Shown here in pieces: positions 1-8,599 of a stretch of 64,000 nt of DNA. A program made the position numbers and the translations under genes. This stretch comes from Candidatus Epulonipiscium fishelsonii. GTDB lineage: Bacteria; Bacillota; Clostridia; Lachnospirales; Cellulosilyticaceae. The stretch lies in NCBI GenBank assembly GCA_001983455.1, contig LJDB01000064.1, positions 121,717 through 185,716 of the forward strand. The letters are read 5' to 3'. Position 1 is the stretch's first letter, and every line of letters begins with the position of its first letter. The notes below the pieces were generated by a model. That model was not told where the DNA came from, did no database searches, and saw only the letters and a list, made by a program, of their open reading frames with translations.

Positions 1-1053
1 AGGAGTATTCACTTCTCCAACTGTTGCCCAATACATACCACGAGAGATATAAACACACATAGCAGAAGTAAGTATAACAATAAGCATAGGCATAAATGCA
101 CTTGCTTCATTTGGTCCAAATACTAAAATTAATAGAGCAATACAGTTAATGATTCCTACAATAAATAATATTTTTGTAGGAGATTTTAACGGAGTTTTTT
201 GTGTAACCCAGCCTGCAATTGGTGGGCTTAAAGAACGCATTACTTGGTTACGGATTGTTCCTATTAAAATACCCATTGACATACTTGCACCAAATATATC
301 AATTACATAACTAGAAGTATAACTTAAACATGCATAAACTATATAAACTCCTAAAATAATTAAACTACATAACCATGTTGTTTTTAACTTTAAAACATAT
401 ATAACATCTTTCATTGTAAACTTATCGTCTGGATTTTTTTCTATTGCATCTTTTGATTTTTTTTCATCATTTTTTAAGAAAATTCCACACAATACTCCTA
501 AAATAATCATAGTTACGCCATAAGAAATAAGTACAAATCTTAAGCTATTTGGATTATTTTCTGCCCCTGATTGATTAAAAATAAATAATGCTAACATTGC
601 TGCAATAAGACAACCAATACCTCTTGCACCTTCCGATAATCCAAGCAGTGCACCTTGCTCTTCACTACTACCCAATATTGAAACAGACTTAATTGTTGCT
701 GACCACATAAATAATACTGTTGTTAATGCAAATAGAACCTGAATGGCCAATAATACAGGATATGGTGGATACAGTGCCATTACAAAGCCTAACATTCCAG
801 TTAAAATCATGCAACTTACAATTAAAAATTTATTATTAAATTTATCTGCTATAATTCCACTTGGACCATATAATATCATTGCCCAAAATCCATAAGTACT
901 CATCAATACCCCAACTTCTGTACTACTTAACCCCATAAGAACTTCCATTGCTGGTTGATAATTGTATTTTAAATAAGCTAATTCAAAACTCAATCCCCCT
1001 GCCATTCCAATAAGAATGGCCAAAAACCATTTATTATTTTTTAATCGCTCCAT
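1..1053 (-). CDS. MFS transporter (3' part cut by window edge)
   Basis: Open from an ATG at 1053 to the left edge, giving about 351 residues without a stop, so the C-terminal part is missing. The protein is almost wholly hydrophobic, with around nine to ten predicted membrane segments and short polar loops. A charged central loop (KNDEKKSKDAIEKNPDDK) separates the two six-helix halves, the usual major facilitator layout. A GGGGG-rich ribosome site lies just before the start, 16 bp after the BCCT transporter stop, so it is the last visible gene of the operon running down from 8375. E. coli carries MFS genes (ygcS, yqcE) beside the related ygc genes, so a substrate or product transporter is a reasonable guess. 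The substrate is unknown. Confidence 0.8.
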   Translation of the reverse strand, partial: MERLKNNKWFLAILIGMAGGLSFELAYLKYNYQPAMEVLMGLSSTEVGVLMSTYGFWAMILYGPSGIIADKFNNKFLIVSCMILTGMLGFVMALYPPYPVLLAIQVLFALTTVLFMWSATIKSVSILGSSEEQGALLGLSEGARGIGCLIAAMLALFIFNQSGAENNPNSLRFVLISYGVTMIILGVLCGIFLKNDEKKSKDAIEKNPDDKFTMKDVIYVLKLKTTWLCSLIILGVYIVYACLSYTSSYVIDIFGASMSMGILIGTIRNQVMRSLSPPIAGWVTQKTPLKSPTKILFIVGIINCIALLILVFGPNEASAFMPMLIVILTSAMCVYISRGMYWATVGEVNTP

Positions 1054-1069
1054 AATAATATCCCCCTCT

Positions 1070-2593
1070 TTATCTTAACATATGATTATCTTTCTTATAT
1101 GTTAGGATTATTTTAATAATTGAAGCCATTGCTATAAATTGTATTATAAGTCCTGGAAAACCTCCTATATTTGAAAGAACTTTAATACCATTTATACCAC
1201 TTGTTGAAAGCATAATAAATCCTAACGCACCTATTAAAACTCCCCAAAATATTTTTATTCTAAAATCAACTTCATCATCTGCACTTTTGAGTCCTTTATA
1301 ACACAGACTTGCCATAGATGATGTTGTAGAATCACAGGCTGTTACTAGTGAAAGTAGCAACACCATCAAAAAAAGTGGAATGATAATTCCCATAAATGGT
1401 AATTCTCCTAGAAATTCAAATATTGCAACTTCTGGTCCATCTGTTAATAAAACTCTCCCTAATACACCCGATTGCATTTGCATAACAATTGAACTTCCAC
1501 TAAAAATTCCAATCCATACAATAGCAAATAATGATGGTAGCAAGAAATTTACAGTCAAAGCTTGACGTATTGTATATCCATAAGAAATACGTCCTAAAAA
1601 TAATGCTGTAATTGGTGCCCATGCCATCCAGTTACACCAATAAAATACTGTCCATGAATTTCCCCAACTATCTTCTTTGTGAGAAGCAGCCAATGTACTA
1701 TTCTCAATAAAATTAAATATGTACTCTTTAAATCCTGTTCCACTAATTTTTAACATTGCTGATTTATCAATAAATATAAAAATCATAACAAGCAAAATAC
1801 CAAATACAATAATATTTAAACGTGATAATTTTTGAATACCTTTTGTTAAACCAGTAGTACAAGATACAACAAACATTAAAACAACAATAAACATAACCAC
1901 AAATATCATAAGGGAATTAATTTCTAATCCCCATAAATGATTAATTCCTCCACAAACATTTAAAACACCTGTTGCTATAGAAGAGGCCATTCCTGGGATT
2001 AATGTATATAAAGCTAATGCATCTATTCCTCCACTTAATTTATGTGCCAAACTGTCTCCAATTAAAGGTACCGATATAGCACTTAAACTGTTAGATTTTT
2101 TTTGATTATAATACATAAAAGCAAACACAACAGCTGGAATAGTGTACATTGAATAAGGTGTAAAACACCAGTGTAAAAATAGTGTTGCCATTGAAAATAC
2201 TGCTGCTTCTTGTGAATTAGGATCAATATTTAAAAAAGCTGGAGGAGCTGTTAAGTGATATAAAGGCTCCGCAATAGCCCAAAATATAACACCTGCTGCT
2301 ACACTAGTACATAAAGATATAGAAAACCATGCAAACCTACTAAGAATTGGTTTTGCTTCTTCTCCTCCAATCTTTACTGAAGCTAGTGGATGAAAATATA
2401 GTAGTATACATAGTATGCACATTATAACTCCAACCCAACTAAACACTGATCCAAATATGCTTAACATTTGATTATTAATGGAATTTACAACCTCCATAAA
2501 TGCATCTGGTGATACAATATTAAACACCACTGATGCAATTATTAATATAAATGGTGGTAAAACCACTCCCCATCGCACTTTTTTTTCAATCAT
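1070..2593 (-). CDS. BCCT family transporter (betaine/carnitine/choline type)
   Basis: 507 residues with about twelve membrane segments. It carries the Trp-rich BCCT signature around residues 308-345 (WTVFYWCNWMAWAPITALFL, then GRISYGYTIRQ). BCCT proteins import or exchange quaternary ammonium compounds such as glycine betaine, choline and carnitine, or related zwitterions, driven by Na+ or H+ or by antiport. The start is the ATG preceded by GGGGGCGG. It follows the EtfA-like gene by 29 bp and precedes the MFS gene, so it belongs to the ygc-like catabolic operon. This suggests, but does not prove, that the operon's substrate or product is a betaine-like molecule. Related E. coli clusters lack a BCCT gene. 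Confidence 0.9.
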   Translation of the reverse strand: MIEKKVRWGVVLPPFILIIASVVFNIVSPDAFMEVVNSINNQMLSIFGSVFSWVGVIMCILCILLYFHPLASVKIGGEEAKPILSRFAWFSISLCTSVAAGVIFWAIAEPLYHLTAPPAFLNIDPNSQEAAVFSMATLFLHWCFTPYSMYTIPAVVFAFMYYNQKKSNSLSAISVPLIGDSLAHKLSGGIDALALYTLIPGMASSIATGVLNVCGGINHLWGLEINSLMIFVVMFIVVLMFVVSCTTGLTKGIQKLSRLNIIVFGILLVMIFIFIDKSAMLKISGTGFKEYIFNFIENSTLAASHKEDSWGNSWTVFYWCNWMAWAPITALFLGRISYGYTIRQALTVNFLLPSLFAIVWIGIFSGSSIVMQMQSGVLGRVLLTDGPEVAIFEFLGELPFMGIIIPLFLMVLLLSLVTACDSTTSSMASLCYKGLKSADDEVDFRIKIFWGVLIGALGFIMLSTSGINGIKVLSNIGGFPGLIIQFIAMASIIKIILTYKKDNHMLR

Positions 2594-2622
2594 TTTTCCG
2601 CCCCCAACATAAATTGCACATT

Positions 2623-3546
2623 TTATAATTTCTCTAATAGTTTTTTTACAAATAAATTAGCATCGCCTTCAATTACAATATCTGAGAGAAAACAAATAGG
2701 GGCATTATGGTTGATATTTACACTAATAATAGTATCAACATCTTTTAATCCTTGAACATGTTCAATTGCTCCAGAAATTCCAAGTGCAATATAAACTTTT
2801 GGAGAAACAATTTTTCCAGATTGGCCAATTTGCATTTTTCGTTTAGCATCACCACGCTCAACAATTTTTTTACTTACTGCCACTTGAGCCCCCATTTTAT
2901 CTGCCAACTCATATATATAATTTAAATCTTTTTTAATCCCATTACCAAATCCAATGATAAATTCAGCATCCCTAATGTCATAACTTATAACATCTTCTGT
3001 AATATTTAAAATTTCGAGTTCATTTTCAGTCCAAATTTCTTCTGTAATTAAATTAGTTTGTTTATTTCTGCTTTGTTCAAATTTGAAAATTCCAGCTCTT
3101 ATTGTACACATTAAAGTTTTATTATCATCACATTTTATTCCAGCCATTATTTTGCCTGAAAAAGCTGGTCTAATCATAATAGGCTTTCCATTTTCAAATT
3201 CTATAGAAACCACATCCGCAACAATTCCTGTTTTCAAAGCAATTGCTAATCTTGGGCCTATCATTCGCCCTATATCATCTGCGATAAGCAGTACCACTTT
3301 AAAATTATATAGACTAACTATATTAAATAGAACTCTAGTACGATTAAAAATATCATAATTGCATAAATTGGTTTTAATATTGATCAAATAATCTAAATAT
3401 CCATTATATCTTTCATAGTCTAGATTAAATCCAACCCCATAAATTTCATAATTACCTTTATTTTTACCTAGCTTTTCTGCAACTTCTAACAACTCTAAAC
3501 AACTTTTTACATTCTCATCATCTAAGTAAATCATTATTTTATACAT
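2623..3546 (-). CDS. ygcQ-like: Electron transfer flavoprotein alpha-like subunit (YgcQ-like)
   Basis: 307 residues, typical for EtfA/FixB. The N-terminal half is an ETF domain. The C-terminal half (about residues 190-307) is the FAD-binding domain with the family hallmark YIALGISGAIEHVQGLK and a later SVNINHNAPI segment. EtfA pairs with EtfB to carry electrons from a flavin dehydrogenase to a redox partner. The start overlaps the EtfB-like stop by 8 bp, showing tight coupling. Neighbouring kinase, FAD oxidase and SDR genes match the E. coli ygcQRSUW/ygcE set, whose function is unknown. No fixC or fixX partner is visible, so the electron donor is probably the FAD oxidase at 6085-7557 (inference). 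Confidence 0.85.
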   Translation of the reverse strand: MYKIMIYLDDENVKSCLELLEVAEKLGKNKGNYEIYGVGFNLDYERYNGYLDYLINIKTNLCNYDIFNRTRVLFNIVSLYNFKVVLLIADDIGRMIGPRLAIALKTGIVADVVSIEFENGKPIMIRPAFSGKIMAGIKCDDNKTLMCTIRAGIFKFEQSRNKQTNLITEEIWTENELEILNITEDVISYDIRDAEFIIGFGNGIKKDLNYIYELADKMGAQVAVSKKIVERGDAKRKMQIGQSGKIVSPKVYIALGISGAIEHVQGLKDVDTIISVNINHNAPICFLSDIVIEGDANLFVKKLLEKL

Positions 3547-4345
3547 CCAACATACCTACCTTTTTTAACATACTTAAAACTGCATCAATGCCTTGTTCAT
3601 CAACTTTATATGTTTGTGAAGTACGTTTTTCATATTCTGGTAAGAATGTTTTTATAACTTTTGTAGGGGATCCATTTATACCTATATTTTTTTCATTAAT
3701 ATTTAATATTCTGTTATCAATAATAAAAAGCTTATCATCAACTTCTAATTTTAAATCATTATATCTAACATATCTAAGTTTTTTCTTTCCAACAATCATT
3801 AACCCTAACATTAAACATTGTTTTTTTGAGTTTTTATAACAAGCCTCAATTATTTTATCATTAATATTTGCCTTAAAATATAATTCCTTCTGATTATTTA
3901 AATTAAATTCTAATACATTTGAAATGCTCCAAATATCCATAAGTTGAGAAACCTGATTAATAACATGCCCTGTATCTCCATCTATAGTATTTGTTCCCCC
4001 CAAAATTAAATCATAATTTGCCATTTTTAAATATTCAGATAAAATAATAGATGTTGCCCAAGTATCACTTCCAACAAAATTTATATCACTTATTAAAATA
4101 CTTTTATCTACAAAACGTCTTAAAACATCTTTTAATATAGGTATTGTACTTGTAGGACCCATTGTTATTGTTTCAACTATAACATCTTTATTCACATCTT
4201 TAAGTTTCAAAGCACATTCTAATGCATACGCATCTTCAGGATTAATTATCATTTTTACACCTTGTCGTTTTAAAGTGTGATTTTCGCTATCATATTTAAA
4301 CTGACTTACATCAGGGACAACTTTTAATAAAATACCTATACGCAT
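3539..4345 (-). CDS. ygcR-like: Electron transfer flavoprotein beta-like subunit (YgcR-like)
   Basis: About 268 residues with the EtfB/FixA adenine-nucleotide fold. It begins MRIGILLKVVPDVSQF and has the NPEDAYALECALKLK and GPTSTIPILKDVLRR segments typical of the family. It should form a heterodimer with the downstream EtfA-like protein and bind AMP or FAD. A GTG start at 4354 is possible, but it sits two bases after the GGAG ribosome site. The ATG at 4345 has a spacing of about ten and is preferred. It lies 24 bp after the FGGY kinase and overlaps the alpha-like gene, so it is co-transcribed. Closest by context to E. coli YgcR rather than to a butyryl-CoA dehydrogenase ETF. Confidence 0.82.
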   Translation of the reverse strand: MRIGILLKVVPDVSQFKYDSENHTLKRQGVKMIINPEDAYALECALKLKDVNKDVIVETITMGPTSTIPILKDVLRRFVDKSILISDINFVGSDTWATSIILSEYLKMANYDLILGGTNTIDGDTGHVINQVSQLMDIWSISNVLEFNLNNQKELYFKANINDKIIEACYKNSKKQCLMLGLMIVGKKKLRYVRYNDLKLEVDDKLFIIDNRILNINEKNIGINGSPTKVIKTFLPEYEKRTSQTYKVDEQGIDAVLSMLKKVGMLDV

Positions 4346-4369
4346 TATGTTCACGCTCCAAAATTAAAT

Positions 4370-5797
4370 TTATTTAAAAATCGGATAAGATTTTTTTAAT
4401 ATTTCATCTGTATAAGTTCTCACTTGTTGCACAACTTCTCTATTAATTTTGTCATATAATTTATGATTTTCTTCATTTGGTTCAAAAATTCTATCTACAC
4501 TTACCATATTTTCAATAGCTTCACCAAAACTGTCATAAATACCTAAATATTTTGCAACACATATAGCTGAGCCTAATGCACCACAACTTGTTCCTACTTT
4601 ACGAATTATTGGTCTATTAAATTGGTCTGCTATCATTTGCATAAGTAAATCACTTTTTGCACCACCACCAGTAATAATAATTTCATCTAGTGCTACATTT
4701 GCTTCCTCTGCCATTGCACAAACATTATTTTTTACTGCAAAAGAGATTGCTTCTAGGACTGAACGATACATATGGTATTTTGTATGACGTTGGTCAAATC
4801 CAATCATCATTCCTTTTCTAAAAGGCTCTGCATGAGTTGCAAGCCAATCAAGAATTGTAATTAATCCATCACTTCCAACTGGAACTTCTGCCGCTTTCAT
4901 ATTAAGGTAATCTTCTTCTGATATGTTCAGTTCTTTTGCCTTTTGAACAATCTCATCTCCAAGCACATTTTTTAGCCAAGTTACAGTCCACATACCTCGT
5001 CTAATTCCATTTGACTCATATACATATTTATATGGTTGGCAAGCTAATGTTGGCCAAAAACTTGTTCCTTCCACATACTCATTGCTATATAACATTGCTG
5101 CTATATATGTTCCCAGAGATACCATTACACTATTTTCAGCATCAATTCCTGAGCCTAAAACTTCCACAGCTTTGTCGTTAGAAGTTGAAACAACTGGAAT
5201 AGGATTTTTAAAGCCAAATTCTTTTGTAAGTTCTGGAGTTAACATTCCTAGTAATTCACCAGCTTTAACAGGTTTAAATAGCATTTCTCTAGTTAATCCA
5301 CAGCTTTTTATAACGTCATCATCTTGAGCCCATTCTAATGTATTTCTATCTAATGGCCATCCGAATTCATAATTAGAAGCACAATCTGTAAATTCACCAG
5401 TTAAACGGTTAGAAATATATCCTGTTGTACTTGTTACATATTTTACATCTTCATTTTCATGAACATATGGACCTTTCATTCTAACGTCCATCCAACTAAT
5501 AGCAGGTTCTGCCAAAGAACCATCACCTTTTAATAGTACTCTACAACATCTTATAGTGCAAAGACCTATTCCAATAATATCATTTCTATCACCATCAAAA
5601 TTTTCCAAGCAACGTTTTATTGCAGTTTTAACACTATCCCACAAATCATCTTCTGGATGAATAACTACTCCTGGAGTTGGTGTAAGATTAGGCTTTAACT
5701 TACAACTACCAAATGCCAATTCTTTTCCAAACTCATCAAAAATAACCACTTTTGTACTTTGTGAACCGTTATCAATTCCCATTAAATATTTGCTCAT
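4370..5797 (-). CDS. ygcE-like: FGGY-family carbohydrate kinase (YgcE-like)
   Basis: 475 residues, normal for FGGY kinases, which phosphorylate sugars or polyols with ATP. The N-terminal phosphate motif MGIDNGSQSTKVVIFD and the C-terminal FGGY motif IIITGGGAKSDLLMQMIADQ are intact. A ribosome site AAAGGAGAA lies ahead of the ATG. It sits downstream of a 287-bp intercistronic stretch that holds a folded element and a terminator (5882-6065), so kinase and Etf expression may be set separately from the two dehydrogenase genes upstream. The order kinase, Etf pair, FAD oxidase, SDR recalls the E. coli ygc cluster. The phosphorylated compound is unknown. Confidence 0.88.
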   Translation of the reverse strand: MSKYLMGIDNGSQSTKVVIFDEFGKELAFGSCKLKPNLTPTPGVVIHPEDDLWDSVKTAIKRCLENFDGDRNDIIGIGLCTIRCCRVLLKGDGSLAEPAISWMDVRMKGPYVHENEDVKYVTSTTGYISNRLTGEFTDCASNYEFGWPLDRNTLEWAQDDDVIKSCGLTREMLFKPVKAGELLGMLTPELTKEFGFKNPIPVVSTSNDKAVEVLGSGIDAENSVMVSLGTYIAAMLYSNEYVEGTSFWPTLACQPYKYVYESNGIRRGMWTVTWLKNVLGDEIVQKAKELNISEEDYLNMKAAEVPVGSDGLITILDWLATHAEPFRKGMMIGFDQRHTKYHMYRSVLEAISFAVKNNVCAMAEEANVALDEIIITGGGAKSDLLMQMIADQFNRPIIRKVGTSCGALGSAICVAKYLGIYDSFGEAIENMVSVDRIFEPNEENHKLYDKINREVVQQVRTYTDEILKKSYPIFK

Positions 5798-5836
5798 TAA
5801 ACTATTCTCCTTTTACTTATTATATATTTTTTATAA

Positions 5837-5880
5837 ATAAGAAGAAAAGACTTTTAGCCTTCTCTTCTTATCATGAATAA
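5837..5880. terminator. Purine/pyrimidine hairpin with TTATCATGAATAA tail
   Basis: ATAAGAAGA (5837-5845) pairs perfectly with TCTTCTTAT (5863-5871). The 13-mer TTATCATGAATAA follows at 5868-5880. The same hairpin-plus-tail design recurs near 42.36, 48.2 and 49.3 kb, with the hairpin alone at 9.3 and 52.85 kb. On the minus strand it sits between the stronger terminator at 5882-5911 and the kinase start. Confidence 0.5.
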
Positions 5881-5881
5881 C

Positions 5882-5911
5882 GAAAAATGGGTGAGCAGTT
5901 ATTACTCACCC
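5882..5911 (-). terminator. Intrinsic terminator/attenuator before the kinase gene
   Basis: On the minus strand a perfect 7-bp stem GGGTGAG/CTCACCC with a nine-base loop is followed by ATTTTTC. It lies between the FAD oxidase and FGGY kinase genes, directly after the folded element at 5918-6065. It is therefore placed to act as an expression platform for the kinase and Etf genes. Confidence 0.6.
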
Positions 5912-5917
5912 TATAAG

Positions 5918-6065
5918 TGGGAACTTCCTTTTAAATATCACTAATAGTCACCCGCCGATATTGCCGTTCTTAAAAAAATTATAAAAAAGTAGCAGGCAAG
6001 TGTTCATTAGTACTTTAAATATTTCCCTTAATTGATGAATCAAACTTTATTATCAGGAGTTCCCA
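5918..6065 (-). ncRNA. Candidate structured intercistronic RNA (riboregulator or folded mobile remnant)
   Basis: Read on the minus strand, the ends TGGGAACTCC and GGAAGTTCCCA pair (one bulged base). Inside, a nested series of short helices follows in order: AAATAT with ATATTT, CTAAT with ATTAG, CAC with GTG, and TTGCC with GGCAA. It begins about 20 bases after the FAD oxidase stop and runs into an intrinsic terminator. The segment CACTT/GGGTG could form a hairpin excluding the terminator stem. I do not recognise it as a known riboswitch class. A degenerate miniature transposable element with inverted ends is the main alternative. Confidence 0.45.
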
Positions 6066-6084
6066 TATATGATTACTCATTTTA

Positions 6085-7557
6085 TTAATTTTGATATTTT
6101 TTTCCTTCTTCTTTATAAAAAATATTACCATAATTCATAATATCATTAGGATCAAAAGCTTCTTTAAGTTTTTCTAACATAAATAATGCTGAAGTGTGTT
6201 CATCTTTAGTCCATTGATTACGATATTTTCCAATACCATGATGATGACACATAGACCCACCTAATTTAAGAGTTTCTTCCACAATAATTCTTTGAATTGG
6301 ATGATGATAAATTCTTAGTTCATCTTCTGGTTCACAATTAATTTCATAATTATAAACAAAATACATATTTGTTCCATTTATATAACTGTGAGAAGAATGT
6401 CCACCCAACATTGTTAGGTCATCTGCTCTATCAAATTCAGTGCGAATGCGGTTCATAACGTTATAATAAATTTGAACAATCTCAGTCCAATTAGCTGAAA
6501 CTTCTGTTGTAAATCCAGCATGAGTGTCATTTTCTATCATACCTTTAATTTCATCATCAATATTATCTTGGCTCCAATTAAGGTGTCCAAACCAATCTTC
6601 AATAAGTTTGTCATCAACTCTTTTAATTATTCCATCTTTAAATTTTTCAACTGCTTCTTTAATACCATGTGATGTTGCTTCAGCAATACCTTTTGGTCCT
6701 TCAGCCATAAAAAGTAGAACACATTTATTATCATAAAAATGATAGAAATGTTGAGCTGCATCTTCTTCGGAATAAACTCTTGCAACAGAAGGTCTATATC
6801 CATTTACAACTACTTCTCTTAAAACTTTCATTCCAGCTTCAATATCTTTTACTAAATATCCATGGAATTGATTATTTTCTGGATAATATTTAAATAATTT
6901 AATTGTTACCTCAGTAATAAATCCAAGTGTTCCTTCATTTCCAATCATTATATGACGAATGTCAGGCCCTCCTGAACGTCTTGGAACATTTTTAATCTTT
7001 GCAATATGACCATTTGGAAATACACACTCTAATCCAACAACCATATCTTCAATTCCTCCGTATAAAGTTGAGAATTGACCAATACTTCTTGTTGCAACTA
7101 AGCCTCCAAATTGTGCAATAGGTTTAGACTGTGGAGAATGTCCTGTTGTAAGACCCATTTTTCTAACTTCATTTTCTAAATCTTGTAACTTCACTCCACA
7201 TTGTACAGTTGCTTGCATATTATACTCATCAATTTTGATGATTTTATTCATACGAGAACCATCCAAAATAATTGCTTGATCTTTCCAGTTTTCAAGACCA
7301 CCTTCTGTTGCTGTTTTTCCACTTCTTGGAATAACATTGATTTTTTCTTTATTTGCAAATTCTAAAATTTGCTTTACTTCTTCTGGATTTTTTGGATACG
7401 CAATTATAGTTGGAATAGGCACTGGTAATACGCCTTTTGCTTTTGCATATTTATTATAACGATCAGATGCTCCATCATATAATGCATCTGGGTCTATATT
7501 AATTTGACTTTCACCTATCATGTTTTTTATTTGCTCAATAATTTGCTCGTTAGTCAT
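6085..7557 (-). CDS. ygcU-like: FAD-linked oxidase, GlcD/VAO type (YgcU-like)
   Basis: 490 residues with the two-domain vanillyl-alcohol-oxidase layout. An N-terminal PCMH-type FAD domain (about 45-225) contains NVIPRSGKTATEGG, GHSPQSKPIAQFGGLVATRS and GGPDIRHIMIGNEGTLGF. The C-terminal substrate cap ends in the His-rich GGSMCHHHGIGKYR, as in alkyl-DHAP synthase and D-lactate or glycolate oxidases. It likely oxidises a hydroxy compound and passes electrons to the Etf pair encoded downstream (inference). Length and context match E. coli YgcU. The start is the ATG nine bases after GGGG. It follows the SDR gene by 29 bp. Confidence 0.87.
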   Translation of the reverse strand: MTNEQIIEQIKNMIGESQINIDPDALYDGASDRYNKYAKAKGVLPVPIPTIIAYPKNPEEVKQILEFANKEKINVIPRSGKTATEGGLENWKDQAIILDGSRMNKIIKIDEYNMQATVQCGVKLQDLENEVRKMGLTTGHSPQSKPIAQFGGLVATRSIGQFSTLYGGIEDMVVGLECVFPNGHIAKIKNVPRRSGGPDIRHIMIGNEGTLGFITEVTIKLFKYYPENNQFHGYLVKDIEAGMKVLREVVVNGYRPSVARVYSEEDAAQHFYHFYDNKCVLLFMAEGPKGIAEATSHGIKEAVEKFKDGIIKRVDDKLIEDWFGHLNWSQDNIDDEIKGMIENDTHAGFTTEVSANWTEIVQIYYNVMNRIRTEFDRADDLTMLGGHSSHSYINGTNMYFVYNYEINCEPEDELRIYHHPIQRIIVEETLKLGGSMCHHHGIGKYRNQWTKDEHTSALFMLEKLKEAFDPNDIMNYGNIFYKEEGKKYQN

Positions 7558-7586
7558 ACTGATGATCCCCTTTAAAATATTTTAAT

Positions 7587-8375
7587 TTATCTTACTAAAT
7601 ATCCACCGTCTACATTTAATATTGTACCATTAACATAGTTTGAAGCATCAGAAGCTAAAAATACCATAGCACCCATTAAGTCTTGTACATAGCCCCATCT
7701 ATTTGCTGCAATATGACTTAAAACTCTTTGATTAGCTACTTCATCTGCTCTAGTTTTTTCTGTAATTTCAGTTGCAAAATATCCTGGTGCAATACCTGTT
7801 ACTTGAATATTAAATTGTGCTAGTTCATCACAATATGCTTTAACAAATCCAACTAATCCATGTTTTGTTGCTGCATATGCTGGAGACCATTGGCCACCTA
7901 AATAAGAAAACATTGAGCAGGTATTAACAATTTTTCCACTTTTTTGAGGTATCATATATTTGGCAACTTCATGTGCTAGTTCAAATGCAGCAGTAAGGTT
8001 AACCGCAATCATTTTATCCCACATTACTCTGTCAAATTTAGTAACATCTTCTTCACAAATACAAATACCCGCGTTATTCATTAAAATATCAATTTTTCCA
8101 TATATCTTTACACATTCATCAGCTACCTTTTTACATTCGCCATCTTGTGTAATATCAGATAACATTACATGATATTTAACACCTTCCGCTTCAATTAGTT
8201 TTTTAGTAGTCCCGTCATCATCTACTAGACTTACAGCAAAAATGTCAGCTCCTGCTTTAGCTAATGCTAATGCAAAGCCTTGACCTAATCCTGAATTTCC
8301 TCCTGTAACAATAGCGGCTTTACCTTTTAAACTAAAAAAGTCCATGTTAAAATCTGTTATTTTATCACTAATCAC
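7587..8375 (-). CDS. ygcW-like: Short-chain dehydrogenase/reductase (YgcW-like)
   Basis: 262 residues, a classical SDR. It shows the NAD(P) motif VTGGNSGLGQG near residue 24, the structural NNAG motif, catalytic Ser in NTCSMFSYLGG, the YAATK catalytic pair, and a C-terminal NGTILNVDGGYLVR. The start is GTG at 8375, eight bases after GGGAGG; an ATG ten codons later has no good ribosome site. It is the first gene of the operon, just downstream of the promoter at 8431-8459. E. coli YgcW is of the same family and size. Substrate unknown; an oxidation paired with the FAD oxidase is likely. Confidence 0.88.
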   Translation of the reverse strand: MISDKITDFNMDFFSLKGKAAIVTGGNSGLGQGFALALAKAGADIFAVSLVDDDGTTKKLIEAEGVKYHVMLSDITQDGECKKVADECVKIYGKIDILMNNAGICICEEDVTKFDRVMWDKMIAVNLTAAFELAHEVAKYMIPQKSGKIVNTCSMFSYLGGQWSPAYAATKHGLVGFVKAYCDELAQFNIQVTGIAPGYFATEITEKTRADEVANQRVLSHIAANRWGYVQDLMGAMVFLASDASNYVNGTILNVDGGYLVR

Positions 8376-8430
8376 TTTATATACCTCCCAATATTTTTGA
8401 AAATAGATTATTACAAGTTATTACATCGTT

Positions 8431-8459
8431 ATAATATCATGTATAGTTTTAGTAATCAA
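8431..8459 (-). promoter_or_regulatory. Sigma-A promoter of the ygc-like operon
   Basis: On the minus strand TTGATT (8454-8459) and TATTAT (8431-8436) are separated by 17 bases, about 55 bases ahead of the GTG start at 8375. The operator-like site 8469-8480 abuts its upstream side. Confidence 0.6.
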
Positions 8460-8468
8460 TATTTTATT

Positions 8469-8520
8469 GGAAAATTTACCTTTTTAACTATAGAATGGAA
8501 ATTTTTTTGGAAAACTTTCC
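8469..8520. promoter_or_regulatory. Paired operator-like sites between divergent promoters
   Basis: GGAAAATTTACC (8469-8480) and GGAAAACTTTCC (8509-8520) are two copies of the same near-palindrome, 40 bp apart centre to centre. Each lies just upstream of one of the two diverging -35 boxes. A third half-like TGGAAATTTTTTTGG lies between them. They are natural binding sites for the divergent RpiR-type regulator (inference). Confidence 0.5.
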
Positions 8521-8526
8521 TATAGT

Positions 8527-8555
8527 TTGACAATCGTTTTATTTTATATTACTAT
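8527..8555 (+). promoter_or_regulatory. Sigma-A promoter of the RpiR regulator gene
   Basis: Consensus TTGACA (8527-8532), a 17-base spacer and TACTAT (8550-8555), 45 bp before the GTG start at 8600. The palindrome 8509-8520 lies immediately upstream, so autoregulation is plausible. Confidence 0.7.
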
Positions 8556-8599
8556 AAAAACAACTAGAAGGTTAGTATACATTTAAGGAGGAAAATTTT

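Noticed and set aside
1070..2593. CaiT carnitine/gamma-butyrobetaine antiporter with a cai operon
   Set aside because: No caiA, caiB, caiC or caiD homologue is present, so the substrate is left open.
2623..4345. Butyryl-CoA dehydrogenase or caffeyl-CoA type ETF
   Set aside because: No acyl-CoA dehydrogenase, crotonase or thiolase gene is adjacent; the neighbours match the ygc set instead.
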